Assembly: GCF_000472385.1 (NCBI RefSeq)
Contig: NZ_AWZU01000020.1
Coordinates: 77,520 to 141,519, forward strand
DNA: 64,000 nt
Reading direction: 5' to 3'
Source of the DNA: Bradyrhizobium sp. ARR65
GTDB lineage: Bacteria; Pseudomonadota; Alphaproteobacteria; Rhizobiales; Xanthobacteraceae
Each line of letters begins with the position of its first letter. Position 1 is the stretch's first letter. The position numbers and the translations under genes were made by a program. The notes under the pieces were generated by a model. It searched no databases. It saw only the letters and a list, made by a program, of their open reading frames with translations, and was not told where the DNA came from. Shown one piece after another: positions 15,198 to 22,389 of this stretch.

Positions 15198-15818
15198 TCA
15201 ATCGAGCAGTTTCAGCGCGGCATCGACCAGGCTCGCCATCTCCTCCCGAGAGCGGCCGGTCTTGCCGAGGACGCGCATCCCCTGCACCACGCAGAGCAGA
15301 AGGCGGGCGGTCACGGCGGCGTCGACATGCGAGGAGATGGAGCCATCTTCCCGTCCTTCCCGGACGAACTCGACGAGGCGCCTTTCGTGGCTGGCAAGCA
15401 GAGCGGCCACGCGCTTGGCCATTTCCGGATCGGAGCTTGCGAGATCGACCGCGCTGCCCACGACAAGGCAGCCGCGCTTGCCGACCTTGCCGTGGCTGTA
15501 TTCCGCATAGACCGCGAGAATGGCCCTGACTTTGTCGCGCCCGGTGCGTGCGCCTGCCAGCTCCTGCGCCAGCCGCTCGCTGCGCAGCATGACGTAGCGC
15601 TCGAACGCGGCCAGGAAGACGCCGCGCTTGTCACGGAAGGCCTTGTAGAGGCTGCCTTCCGCGATCTCCATCGCCGCCGTCAGCTTGCCGAGCGAGGTGG
15701 CGTGATAACCATTCTCGCTGAAGGTGCTGATCGCCTTGTCCAAAGCTTCATCGAGATCGAACTCGCGAGGCCGGCCGGGACCGCGGGGCACCGCAGGATG
15801 TGCGATTGATGTGTCCAT
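15198..15818 (-). CDS. TetR family transcriptional regulator
   Basis: A 206-residue TetR repressor. The DNA-binding domain has GRPREFDLDEALDKAISTFSE near the start, then YHATSLGKLTAAMEIAEGSLYKAF, where GSLYKAF is the recognition-helix motif. The remainder resembles TetR_C regulators with a conserved cysteine in GKRGCLVVGSAVDL, a segment common in a subgroup (for example ComR/RutR-like or AcuR-like) linked to electrophile sensing. The ATG at 15818 is chosen because the family begins there; the open frame runs about 280 bases further upstream without homology. A perfect 20-bp palindrome lies 12 bases before the start, so autoregulation is strongly suggested. The epoxide-hydrolase-like gene follows. 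Confidence 0.9.
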   Translation of the reverse strand: MDTSIAHPAVPRGPGRPREFDLDEALDKAISTFSENGYHATSLGKLTAAMEIAEGSLYKAFRDKRGVFLAAFERYVMLRSERLAQELAGARTGRDKVRAILAVYAEYSHGKVGKRGCLVVGSAVDLASSDPEMAKRVAALLASHERRLVEFVREGREDGSISSHVDAAVTARLLLCVVQGMRVLGKTGRSREEMASLVDAALKLLD

Positions 15819-15829
15819 GCACGATAGAA

Positions 15830-15849
15830 TAGGAAGAGATCTCTTCCTA
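15830..15849. promoter_or_regulatory. Perfect 20-bp palindromic operator
   Basis: TAGGAAGAGATCTCTTCCTA is a perfect palindrome 12 bases upstream of the TetR start codon. Its position in the untranslated region of the TetR-hydrolase unit makes it the probable operator of that TetR protein. Confidence 0.85.
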
Positions 15850-16129
15850 ATCAAGCGCTGAATTAGATTATACTCCCCGGTGACCCCGCCGCCCTGCAAG
15901 ATCGCCGCGCAGAACTGCGACCCAAGTGCTCGTCGCTCGCAGCGCCTGCGCAGGTGGGGACGCGCGCGGTCACAGCGGCGAGCGCGCAAACCGATTCGCC
16001 CGTCGGGCAGGTGAGGCTGATTTCCGGAGACTGGCTTTGCTCGGGCGAACAAAAGACCTGCAAAGGTCTCGTGCGCGTTTGAGGGAAATTGCCGTGCCAA
16101 TTCAAGCTGATTTGGGTGGTCCAGTCCTC
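15850..16129. other. Intergenic, nothing recognised
   Basis: About 280 bases between the TetR operator and a long interspersed repeat. Open frames cross it on both strands but show no family resemblance, ribosome site or start context. I see no RNA gene or convincing terminator. Confidence 0.5.
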
Positions 16130-16676
16130 CGGGTAAAAATATTTCTCTTTCGTTTTTTCCGAAATTGATGAATATCCTCGGTATCCCGGCCCGTCAGAGG
16201 GGACGTATCGCGGTCGTCACGGACGTTGGGCAGGGTGCGGTGGACGCGAGGGCGTCGCGCGCGCAAGCTTTCGCAGGGCGGCCTTGCCGTGAGCGATTGA
16301 ACGGCGCGCAGGACGAGCGGCGCTCGGCCCGCCTTCAGCGAGCTTCGACAGGTGGCGCGATAAACATGTCGGATGACTTGGGGAAGGCGTTCGCGGACGG
16401 CGAAGCCGTGTGGTCCTGGCGCCCCGAGGCTGGCGCTAAGTCTTGTGAGATGTCGCGTGGAGTCAAACCGGATGAAGAAGCGCAGAGATCGCAAGGCGAC
16501 GGTGACAACAAAGTCTGGCTCACCGGGGAGAGCACGGAGTAAGCCGTAAGCCACTGCGCAGGGAAGGCCGGAGTGTTTCCGCCTGTACCTGTGGTCAACG
16601 CGCCTCGCGCAATTATTTTCGCGCGGGGGCCCCGGGTGCATGCGGTCACCCGGTCTTCCCTGCGCCCTCCTTGTTT
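16130..16676 (-). repeat. Long interspersed repeat, copy A
   Basis: About 0.55 kb that matches, in inverted orientation, the element at 31272-31680. Inside it, GCGCAGGGAAGGCCGG (16556-16571) pairs with CCGGTCTTCCCTGCGC (16650-16665). Shared blocks on the minus strand include ACAGGTACAGGCGGAAACAC, GGGCGCCAGGACCACACG and AATTTCGGAAAA. The open frames inside (translations containing RKHSGLPCA) resemble predicted proteins that recur in Bradyrhizobium annotations and are probably not real genes. Confidence 0.8.
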
Positions 16677-16786
16677 TCCGGAGGGTGATCGTTGCGAACA
16701 ACTCGGGCGAAACCCGCCGCGGGAATGCGGACGCACATCCCTCTGGTGTTTGAAAATTGGATCAGAATACCAAGCGTGCTCAAGCG

Positions 16787-16880
16787 CATCCTTCATCCTG
16801 AGGTGCTCGCGAAAGCGAGCCTCGAACGGTGAACGGCCCCGCTGCATCGTCCCGGCCGTCGCCCTTCGAGACGGCCACGG
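16787..16880. repeat. Intergenic repeat with GAAA-loop hairpin
   Basis: CATCCTTCATCCTGAGGTGC, then GCTCGC-GAAA-GCGAGC (16805-16820) and CCTCGAACGGTGAACGGCCC resemble a common Bradyrhizobium intergenic element built around CATCCTGAGGTGC and its complement. The GNRA-type loop and the flanking TCATCCTGAGG/CCTCGAACGGTGA arms suggest a folded RNA or DNA hairpin. No function is assigned. Confidence 0.6.
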
Positions 16881-17016
16881 AGCCTGTCATCGGGCCGCGC
16901 TTCGCGCGGACCCGCTGGCCTCCTTTCGAACGCGGATGTGAAGAGAGCGGGCTTGATGCCCGAGCTCGCGCCAACATCTGTAGGGAACTTGCATCCATCT
17001 TCGAAAGTGCTTTTGC

Positions 17017-17628
17017 ATGCTGCAGCGCATCGCCATCTCTCTGACGCTTGCCGCCGCGATCTTGTTCGCCGGCCCGGCTGGGGCGCGGAATTATCACCAC
17101 ATCAACCCGATCCCGTTCTCGCATTCGCCTTGCAGCGTGCTGGACAACAGGCCTTGCACGCCACAGTTCTGCAGCGCGCTCCATCACGGGCCGTGCATCC
17201 CCGAAATCGACTATCCCTACGGCGAAAACCTGCAGGTGACGGTTCAGACCGTGCCGCCGAAGGAGGATGAGGCGAAATATCAGCGGCCCGATCACGACCT
17301 GAACACGATCGGCGATCTCTTTTCGGAGTTGCGCTCCTGCTGGTTGCCGCCGCCGCCGGATCAGGCGCACGAGGGCATGCAGATGTCGGTGCGCTTTTCC
17401 TTCAAGAAATCCGGCGAGCTGATCGGGCCGCCGCGCATAACCTTCGCCACTGCCGGCAGCTCCGCAGACGCCCGCGCGACCTATTTGAAAGCGATCAACG
17501 ACTCGCTCGACGCGTGCCTGCCGCTGAAATTCACCAGCGGCTTGGGCGGCGCGCTCGCCGGCCGGCCGATCATGATCCGCTACGTCGATAATCGCGATCT
17601 CGGCAGGTCGTCATCCGAAAACAGGTGA
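17017..17628 (+). CDS. Exported protein with TonB-C-like C-terminus
   Basis: A 203-residue exported protein. A Sec signal peptide (about 1-23, cleavage after AGA) is followed by a short region with six cysteines between residues about 38 and 60 (CSVLDNRPCTPQFC, HHGPC). The C-terminal half, around MSVRFSFKKSGELIGPPRIT and IMIRY, has the pattern of TonB/TolA C-terminal domains found in many Bradyrhizobium hypothetical proteins. No membrane anchor is left after cleavage, so it is probably periplasmic. It has its own 5' region after the repeats and is followed by a palindromic repeat. Function unknown; a role as a TonB-like energiser is not supported without an anchor. Confidence 0.75.
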   Translation: MLQRIAISLTLAAAILFAGPAGARNYHHINPIPFSHSPCSVLDNRPCTPQFCSALHHGPCIPEIDYPYGENLQVTVQTVPPKEDEAKYQRPDHDLNTIGDLFSELRSCWLPPPPDQAHEGMQMSVRFSFKKSGELIGPPRITFATAGSSADARATYLKAINDSLDACLPLKFTSGLGGALAGRPIMIRYVDNRDLGRSSSENR

Positions 17629-17665
17629 TGCTGTCTGTCATTCCGCGGGGCAGGAAACGCAAACT

Positions 17666-17764
17666 CGTCATTGCCGGGCTTGACCCGGCAATCCATCGTC
17701 TTCAAATGCATCCCTTGTCCGCTGGCGCGGGCGTTGGATACGCGGGTCAAGCCCGCTTATGACG
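17666..17764. repeat. Interspersed inverted repeat, CGTCAT...ATGACG
   Basis: CGTCAT (17666-17671) and ATGACG (17759-17764) bound an element with two internal copies of GGGCTTGACCCG-type sequence in opposite orientation (TTGCCGGGCTTGACCCGGCA; GCGGGTCAAGCCCGC). From memory this is a frequent Bradyrhizobium intergenic element. It may act as a transcript end for the exported-protein gene. Confidence 0.7.
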
Positions 17765-17842
17765 GTTGAAGATGCGGCGGCCTTTTTCGCGTACTACGAC
17801 TCGAGCGTTAAATGATCCGCGCCAAGCAAAGGGAGGTGTGTC

Positions 17843-18427
17843 GTGGGACTGTCGGTGATGATCCTGGGCCTGGTGCTGCTCCTGGGCGCCCATGTCCTGA
17901 CCGCGCAGCGCTCGGCGCGCGCACGGCTGATTGCCGCGATCGGCGAGGGGCCCTACAAAATCGCCTATTCGTTGGTGTCGCTGGCGGGGCTCGCGTTGAT
18001 CGTGTGGGGCTTTGCGCATTACCGTGCGACGGAATGGATCCAGATTTGGAATCCGCCGACGGCGCTGAAGCATCTCAACGTTGCGCTGATGCTGCCGGCC
18101 GTGATCCTGGTCGTCGCTTCTTACATTCGCGGACGCATCTATGCGAAGCTGAAGCATCCGATGCTCGCGGGCGTGAAATTATGGGCGTTCGGCCATTTGC
18201 TGGCCAATGGCGATCTCGGCGGAATCATCTTGTTCGGCTCGTTCCTGGCCTGGGGCGTATACGACCGGATATCGCTCAAACGCCGGACGGATCCAGGCGC
18301 GCCGCCGATCCCGGTGGGTGGCGTCACCAACGACCTGATCGCCGTCGCGGTCGGCTTTGTCGCCTACCTCGCGCTCGCCTTCGCCTTCCATCCGGTGGTG
18401 ATCGGCGTTCCCGTGGTCGGAAGTTAA
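17843..18427 (+). CDS. NnrU family membrane protein
   Basis: A 194-residue inner-membrane protein of the NnrU family with five to six hydrophobic segments. Diagnostic segments are GAHVLTAQRSARARL near the N-terminus and the block HPMLAGVKLWAFGHLLANGD followed by LFGSFLAWGVYD. In the family, NnrU was first linked to nitrate/nitrite reduction clusters, and the fold is related to isoprenylcysteine methyltransferase-like (NnrU/MAPEG-like) membrane proteins; the biochemical role is not known. The GTG start at 17843 follows a strong GGGAGGTG ribosome site. It lies 13 bases before panB and probably shares its transcript. Confidence 0.9.
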   Translation: MGLSVMILGLVLLLGAHVLTAQRSARARLIAAIGEGPYKIAYSLVSLAGLALIVWGFAHYRATEWIQIWNPPTALKHLNVALMLPAVILVVASYIRGRIYAKLKHPMLAGVKLWAFGHLLANGDLGGIILFGSFLAWGVYDRISLKRRTDPGAPPIPVGGVTNDLIAVAVGFVAYLALAFAFHPVVIGVPVVGS

Positions 18428-18440
18428 CTGGAGTTCAGCC

Positions 18441-19265
18441 ATGTCTGTGCAGTCGTCCATCAGGCGCAAGACCGCGCCGGACATCCGCTCCCGCAAAGGG
18501 GGCGAGCCGATCGTGATGCTCACCTCCTATCACGCTCACACCGCGGCGCTGGTCGATCGCCATTGCGACGTGATCCTGGTCGGTGATTCCCTAGGGAACG
18601 TGATGCACGGCTTCGAGACCACCGTGCCGGTGACGCTCGACATGATGATCCTGCAGGGCAGCGCGGTCATGCGGGGTTCGGCCGCCGCGTTGGTTGTGGT
18701 CGACATGCCCTTCGGCTCTTATGAGGCATCGAAAGAGCAGGCGTTTCATTCCGCGGCGCGCATCCTGAAAGAAACCGGTTGCGGCGCCGTGAAGCTCGAG
18801 GGCGGGGTGCGAATGGCGGAGACGATTGCATTTCTCACCGAGCGCGGCATCCCGGTCATGGGCCACATCGGGTTGACGCCGCAATCGATCAATACGCTCG
18901 GCTCGTTTCGCGCCCAAGGCCGCGAGGAGGCGGGTTGGGGGACAATCGAAAACGATGCGCGGGCTGTTGCGGATGCCGGCGCGTTTTCGGTGGTGATCGA
19001 GGCCGTGGCCGAGCCGCTGGCGCGCAAGATCACGCGGGACATCCCCATTCCAACCATCGGCATCGGCGCCAGCGCCGCCTGCGACGGCCAGGTCCTGGTG
19101 CTGGAGGACATGCTGGGTCTCTCGCCGCGCGCGCCGAAATTCGTCCGCCGCTACGGCAATCTCGGACCCGAAATCGAAGCGGCAATCGAAAGCTATGCCC
19201 GCGATGTCCGCACACGCGCGTTCCCGGGGCCGGAGCACGTCTATGAGATGAAAAAGAAGAGCTAG
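18441..19265 (+). CDS. panB: 3-methyl-2-oxobutanoate hydroxymethyltransferase
   Basis: PanB, 274 residues, makes ketopantoate from alpha-ketoisovalerate and 5,10-methylene-tetrahydrofolate, the first committed step of pantothenate and CoA synthesis. The TIM-barrel motifs are intact: LTSYHAHTAALVD, VGDSLGNVMHG (metal-binding Asp), DMPFGSYEAS, KLEGG, PVMGHIGLTPQS (with the catalytic Glu region later) and IGIGASAACDGQVLVLEDMLG. The CTGGAG ribosome site lies before the ATG. It follows the NnrU gene by 13 bases and precedes an acyl-CoA ligase by nine, forming a three-gene unit. panC is not in the window. Confidence 0.97.
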   Translation: MSVQSSIRRKTAPDIRSRKGGEPIVMLTSYHAHTAALVDRHCDVILVGDSLGNVMHGFETTVPVTLDMMILQGSAVMRGSAAALVVVDMPFGSYEASKEQAFHSAARILKETGCGAVKLEGGVRMAETIAFLTERGIPVMGHIGLTPQSINTLGSFRAQGREEAGWGTIENDARAVADAGAFSVVIEAVAEPLARKITRDIPIPTIGIGASAACDGQVLVLEDMLGLSPRAPKFVRRYGNLGPEIEAAIESYARDVRTRAFPGPEHVYEMKKKS

Positions 19266-19274
19266 GGCGGGCAA

Positions 19275-20870
19275 ATGGATTGGTCGCAGCATTCGATAGC
19301 ACCCATGCAGCTTGAGGCGCGTTTCGGCGATCGCCTGGTGCCCGCTTTCCGTGAGCGGCCGCGGAGCATCTGGCAGATGGTGCTGGATGCCGCCGCGAAA
19401 AACCCGGACGGAGAGGCTTTGGTTTGCGGTCAGATCCGCCTGACCTGGCGCGAGGCCGTAGCGCGCTCTGCGCAGATTGCAACGGGCTTGCAGCGGCAGG
19501 GGCTGGAGCAAGGAGACCGCATCGCGCTTCTGCTTGGCAACCGGATCGAATTTCCGCTGCTGCTGTTCGCAGCCGCCCGGCTCGGCCTGATCACGGTTTT
19601 GCTCGGTACGCGTCAGCAGAAGTCGGAAATCGCCTATGTGCTCAACGATTGCGGCGCAAAGTTCTTGGTTTACGAGGCTGCGCTTTCGGATCGCCTGCCC
19701 GACGCGCACGATGTACCCCAGCTCGCGCGTCGCATCGCCGTCGATGATGACACGCTGCTCTCGCAATTTTCGGGGCTTCTCGATCACCCGCCGCTTTCGG
19801 CGACTGTGGATGTCGGCGAAGAAGACACCGCGATGATCCTCTACACGTCAGGTACGACGGGGCGTCCGAAGGGCGCGATGCTTGCCCATTGCAACATCAT
19901 CCATTCCGCGATGATCTTCGTGAATTGCCTGGGACTGGCTGCGGCCGACCGTTCGATCGCCGCCGTTCCGCTCGCCCATGTCACCGGCGTGGTCGCCAAC
20001 ATCATGACCATGGTGGCCTGCGCGGGGACGCTGATCATCGTCGCCGAGTTCAAGGCCGCCGAATATCTCAAGATCGCCGCGCGCGAGCGTATCACCTACA
20101 CGGTGATGGTACCGGCGATGTACAATCTTTGCCTGCTGCAGCCCGATTTCGACGCTTACGACCTCTCCGCCTGGCGCATCGGCGGCTTTGGCGGCGCACC
20201 GATGCCGGTTGCGACGATCGAGCGGCTCGCCGTCAAAATCCCGGGCCTGAAGCTGGTGAACTGCTATGGCGCCACGGAGACGACCTCGCCGACAACCATC
20301 ATGCCGGGCGAATTGACCGCGCGTCATATCGACAGTGTCGGCCTGCCGTGTCCGGGGGCGACGGTTGTGGTCATGGACGAGATGGGCCGCGAATTGCCGC
20401 GGGGCGAGATCGGCGAAATCTGGATCCACGGCGCTTCCGTGATCAAGGGCTATTGGAACAACCTGCAGGCCACGGCGGAAAGTTTTACGGGCGGCTTCTG
20501 GCACTCCGGCGATCTCGGCTCGATCGATGCGGACAATTTCGTGCGGGTGTTCGATCGGCGGAAGGACATGATCAACCGCGGCGGATTGAAGGTGTTTTCG
20601 GCCGAAGTCGAGTCCGTGCTCGCCGGCCACCCCGGCGTGGTCGAGAGTGCCGTGATTGCAAAGCCATGCCCCGTGCTCGGCGAGCGCGTCCACGCCGTTA
20701 TCGTGACCCGCGGCGAGGTCTCGGCCGAGGCCGTGCGAAGCTGGTGCGCCGAGCGGCTTTCCGACTACAAGGTGCCGGAAACCGTGGTGCTGACGCTGGA
20801 TCCGTTGCCGCGCAACGCGAACGGCAAGGTGCTGAAACGCCAGTTGCGTGAGATGCTGGAGCAGGTCTAG
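19275..20870 (+). CDS. Acyl-CoA synthetase (AMP-forming)
   Basis: ANL-family ligase of 531 residues, which activates a carboxylic acid as acyl-adenylate and then forms the CoA thioester. Core motifs are the P-loop YTSGTTGRPKGAML (A3), the VPLAHVTG region (A4), YGATETTSP (A5), HSGDLGSID (A7), DRRKDMINRGG (hinge, A8) and the catalytic lysine in NANGKVLKR (A10). Length and motifs fit medium/long-chain or aromatic acyl-CoA ligases; the substrate cannot be fixed. It is nine bases downstream of panB, an unusual pairing linking CoA synthesis with CoA use. A further 171 bases follow before the next gene, with no recognised feature. Confidence 0.92.
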   Translation: MDWSQHSIAPMQLEARFGDRLVPAFRERPRSIWQMVLDAAAKNPDGEALVCGQIRLTWREAVARSAQIATGLQRQGLEQGDRIALLLGNRIEFPLLLFAAARLGLITVLLGTRQQKSEIAYVLNDCGAKFLVYEAALSDRLPDAHDVPQLARRIAVDDDTLLSQFSGLLDHPPLSATVDVGEEDTAMILYTSGTTGRPKGAMLAHCNIIHSAMIFVNCLGLAAADRSIAAVPLAHVTGVVANIMTMVACAGTLIIVAEFKAAEYLKIAARERITYTVMVPAMYNLCLLQPDFDAYDLSAWRIGGFGGAPMPVATIERLAVKIPGLKLVNCYGATETTSPTTIMPGELTARHIDSVGLPCPGATVVVMDEMGRELPRGEIGEIWIHGASVIKGYWNNLQATAESFTGGFWHSGDLGSIDADNFVRVFDRRKDMINRGGLKVFSAEVESVLAGHPGVVESAVIAKPCPVLGERVHAVIVTRGEVSAEAVRSWCAERLSDYKVPETVVLTLDPLPRNANGKVLKRQLREMLEQV

Positions 20871-21041
20871 ATGGGGAGGAGGAGTGGGGCCACCTCTGGC
20901 GTGTCATAAGGCTTTGACCCCTTCCTACTTTGCCTTGCCAGCGCCATATCGATGGGCTATCGCGCGGCTGTCCGCGGGGGATGGGCGTTTAGGCCCAACA
21001 TGCCGCTCGGCCAAGGCGCGGCGGCGATGGGAAAGCACTAA

Positions 21042-21695
21042 GTGTCTGAATTATTTGATGAAGTCGACGAGGAAGTCCGTCGCGAGCAGCTCAAGAGGCT
21101 GTGGGACAAATATTCGATTCTCATCATTGGCGTGGCGCTTTTGATCATCGCCGCGGTCGGCGGCTGGCGCGGTTATCAATATTTCGAGGCCAAGAAGGCG
21201 GCCGAGGCCGGTGAGGCCTTCAATAAGGCGATCGAGCTTTCCGAGCAAGGCAAGCACACCGAGGCGGAAGCCGCCTTTGCCGACCTCGCGGCCAAGGCTC
21301 CGGGCGGCTACCGCACCCTGGCGCGGTTCCGGGCCGCCGCCGAGGAGGCGAGCCGTGATCCCAAGGCTGCAGCCAAGATGTTCGACGAGGTCGCCGCCGA
21401 CGGCAGCGTCGGGGCTGAGTTGCAGGCGCTCGCCCGTATTCGCGCCGGCGGACTGCTGGTGGACAGCGCGAGCTATTCCGAGATGAAGCAACGGCTCGAG
21501 GCCGATACCGCGCCGGGCGCCACCTTCCGCCATAGCGCGCGCGAGTTGCTCGCGCTGTCGGCCTGGCGCGCCAACGACAGTGCGGCGACCCGGCAATGGC
21601 TGGACATGATTGCGCTCGACGGCGATACGCCGCCCGGCTTGCGCTCGCGCGCGCAAGCGCTGCAGGCGCTGCTGCCGCCGGTGGCCAAAAGCTAA
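21042..21695 (+). CDS. YfgM-like TPR protein (Sec translocon ancillary type)
   Basis: A 217-residue protein with a short cytoplasmic N-terminus (SELFDEVDEEVRREQLKRLW), one membrane helix at about residues 26-45 and a periplasmic helical region with TPR-like repeats. This layout is that of YfgM, which in E. coli associates with SecYEG and periplasmic chaperones; there the order is yfgM-bamB-der, and der is also two genes downstream here. The GTG at 21042 follows GGGAAAG. The family name for the domain is Tetratricopeptide repeat-like (DUF2133). Its partner in this organism is unknown. Confidence 0.85.
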   Translation: MSELFDEVDEEVRREQLKRLWDKYSILIIGVALLIIAAVGGWRGYQYFEAKKAAEAGEAFNKAIELSEQGKHTEAEAAFADLAAKAPGGYRTLARFRAAAEEASRDPKAAAKMFDEVAADGSVGAELQALARIRAGGLLVDSASYSEMKQRLEADTAPGATFRHSARELLALSAWRANDSAATRQWLDMIALDGDTPPGLRSRAQALQALLPPVAKS

Positions 21696-21731
21696 GTTTG
21701 CGGGACCCAAGGCTTGATCAAGAGACCGACC

Positions 21732-22334
21732 ATGCGCCGCTCGCAACGTCTGATCGCAGCCACCATGCTCGTCGCGCTCACCGGCGTGCTCGGCGGCTGC
21801 TCGAGCGGGATCGGCGGCTGGGATCCGACCGACTTGCTGGACTGGCTCGATACCAAGAAGAAGCTGCCCGGCGACCGCAAGCCGGTGTTTCCTGATGGCG
21901 TGCCTGGCCTGGAGCAGGGCGTCCCGAAGGAATTGTACAAGGGCGAGGTCGAGAAGCAGCAGCAGGAGGAGGCCGCTCAAGCTGCGGCGGGCGCCGCGCA
22001 GCCGCCGGCTGATCAGCCGCCGCCCCAGAACCAGCCGGGGACGAAATCCAAGCAGGCCAAGGCCAAGAGGAGCAAGCAGGCAGCGGCCGGGACCGCAGCG
22101 GCAGAGCCTGACGGCGAAGCTCAGGCAACCGAAGAGCCCGCTGCCGCAACGCCGCCTCCCAAGGGCAAGAAGGTCGCCCACCGCAAGCGCACCACGACGC
22201 CGGCGGACGAATCGGCCGCCGCCCAGTCCGGAGAGGCGTCGCAGCCCGCCCAGTCGACACAGCCGGCGCAATCCGCACAGCAATCGCCGACGCCATTCCC
22301 TGCGCCGCTGCCGAGCGGCAGCTTTACGCGCTAG
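21732..22334 (+). CDS. Lipoprotein of low-complexity composition in the bamB position
   Basis: A 200-residue lipoprotein from the ATG at 21732: basic N-terminus, hydrophobic stretch and lipobox LGGC. After the cysteine come about 50 conserved-looking residues (LLDWLDTKKKLPGDRKPVFP, DGVPGLEQGVPKELYKG), then a Gln/Ala/Pro/Lys-rich tail of about 130 residues that should be disordered. The inner-membrane retention signal is absent, so it is probably outer-membrane anchored. It occupies the slot where bamB lies in gammaproteobacteria, but no beta-propeller repeats are present. A start at a TTG 18 bases upstream is possible. Function unknown. Confidence 0.8.
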   Translation: MRRSQRLIAATMLVALTGVLGGCSSGIGGWDPTDLLDWLDTKKKLPGDRKPVFPDGVPGLEQGVPKELYKGEVEKQQQEEAAQAAAGAAQPPADQPPPQNQPGTKSKQAKAKRSKQAAAGTAAAEPDGEAQATEEPAAATPPPKGKKVAHRKRTTTPADESAAAQSGEASQPAQSTQPAQSAQQSPTPFPAPLPSGSFTR

Positions 22335-22389
22335 TCTATCTTCGTCGCTAAATTGAGATCGCGCCTCCGCATCGGCGCTTGGATCATCC

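Noticed and set aside
16102..16701. A 199-residue minus-strand frame between TetR and the exported protein
   Set aside because: It lies in the long interspersed repeat. The translation (RKHSGLPCA, arginine-rich) matches recurrent false proteins of Bradyrhizobium, and the second copy of the repeat has a different frame.
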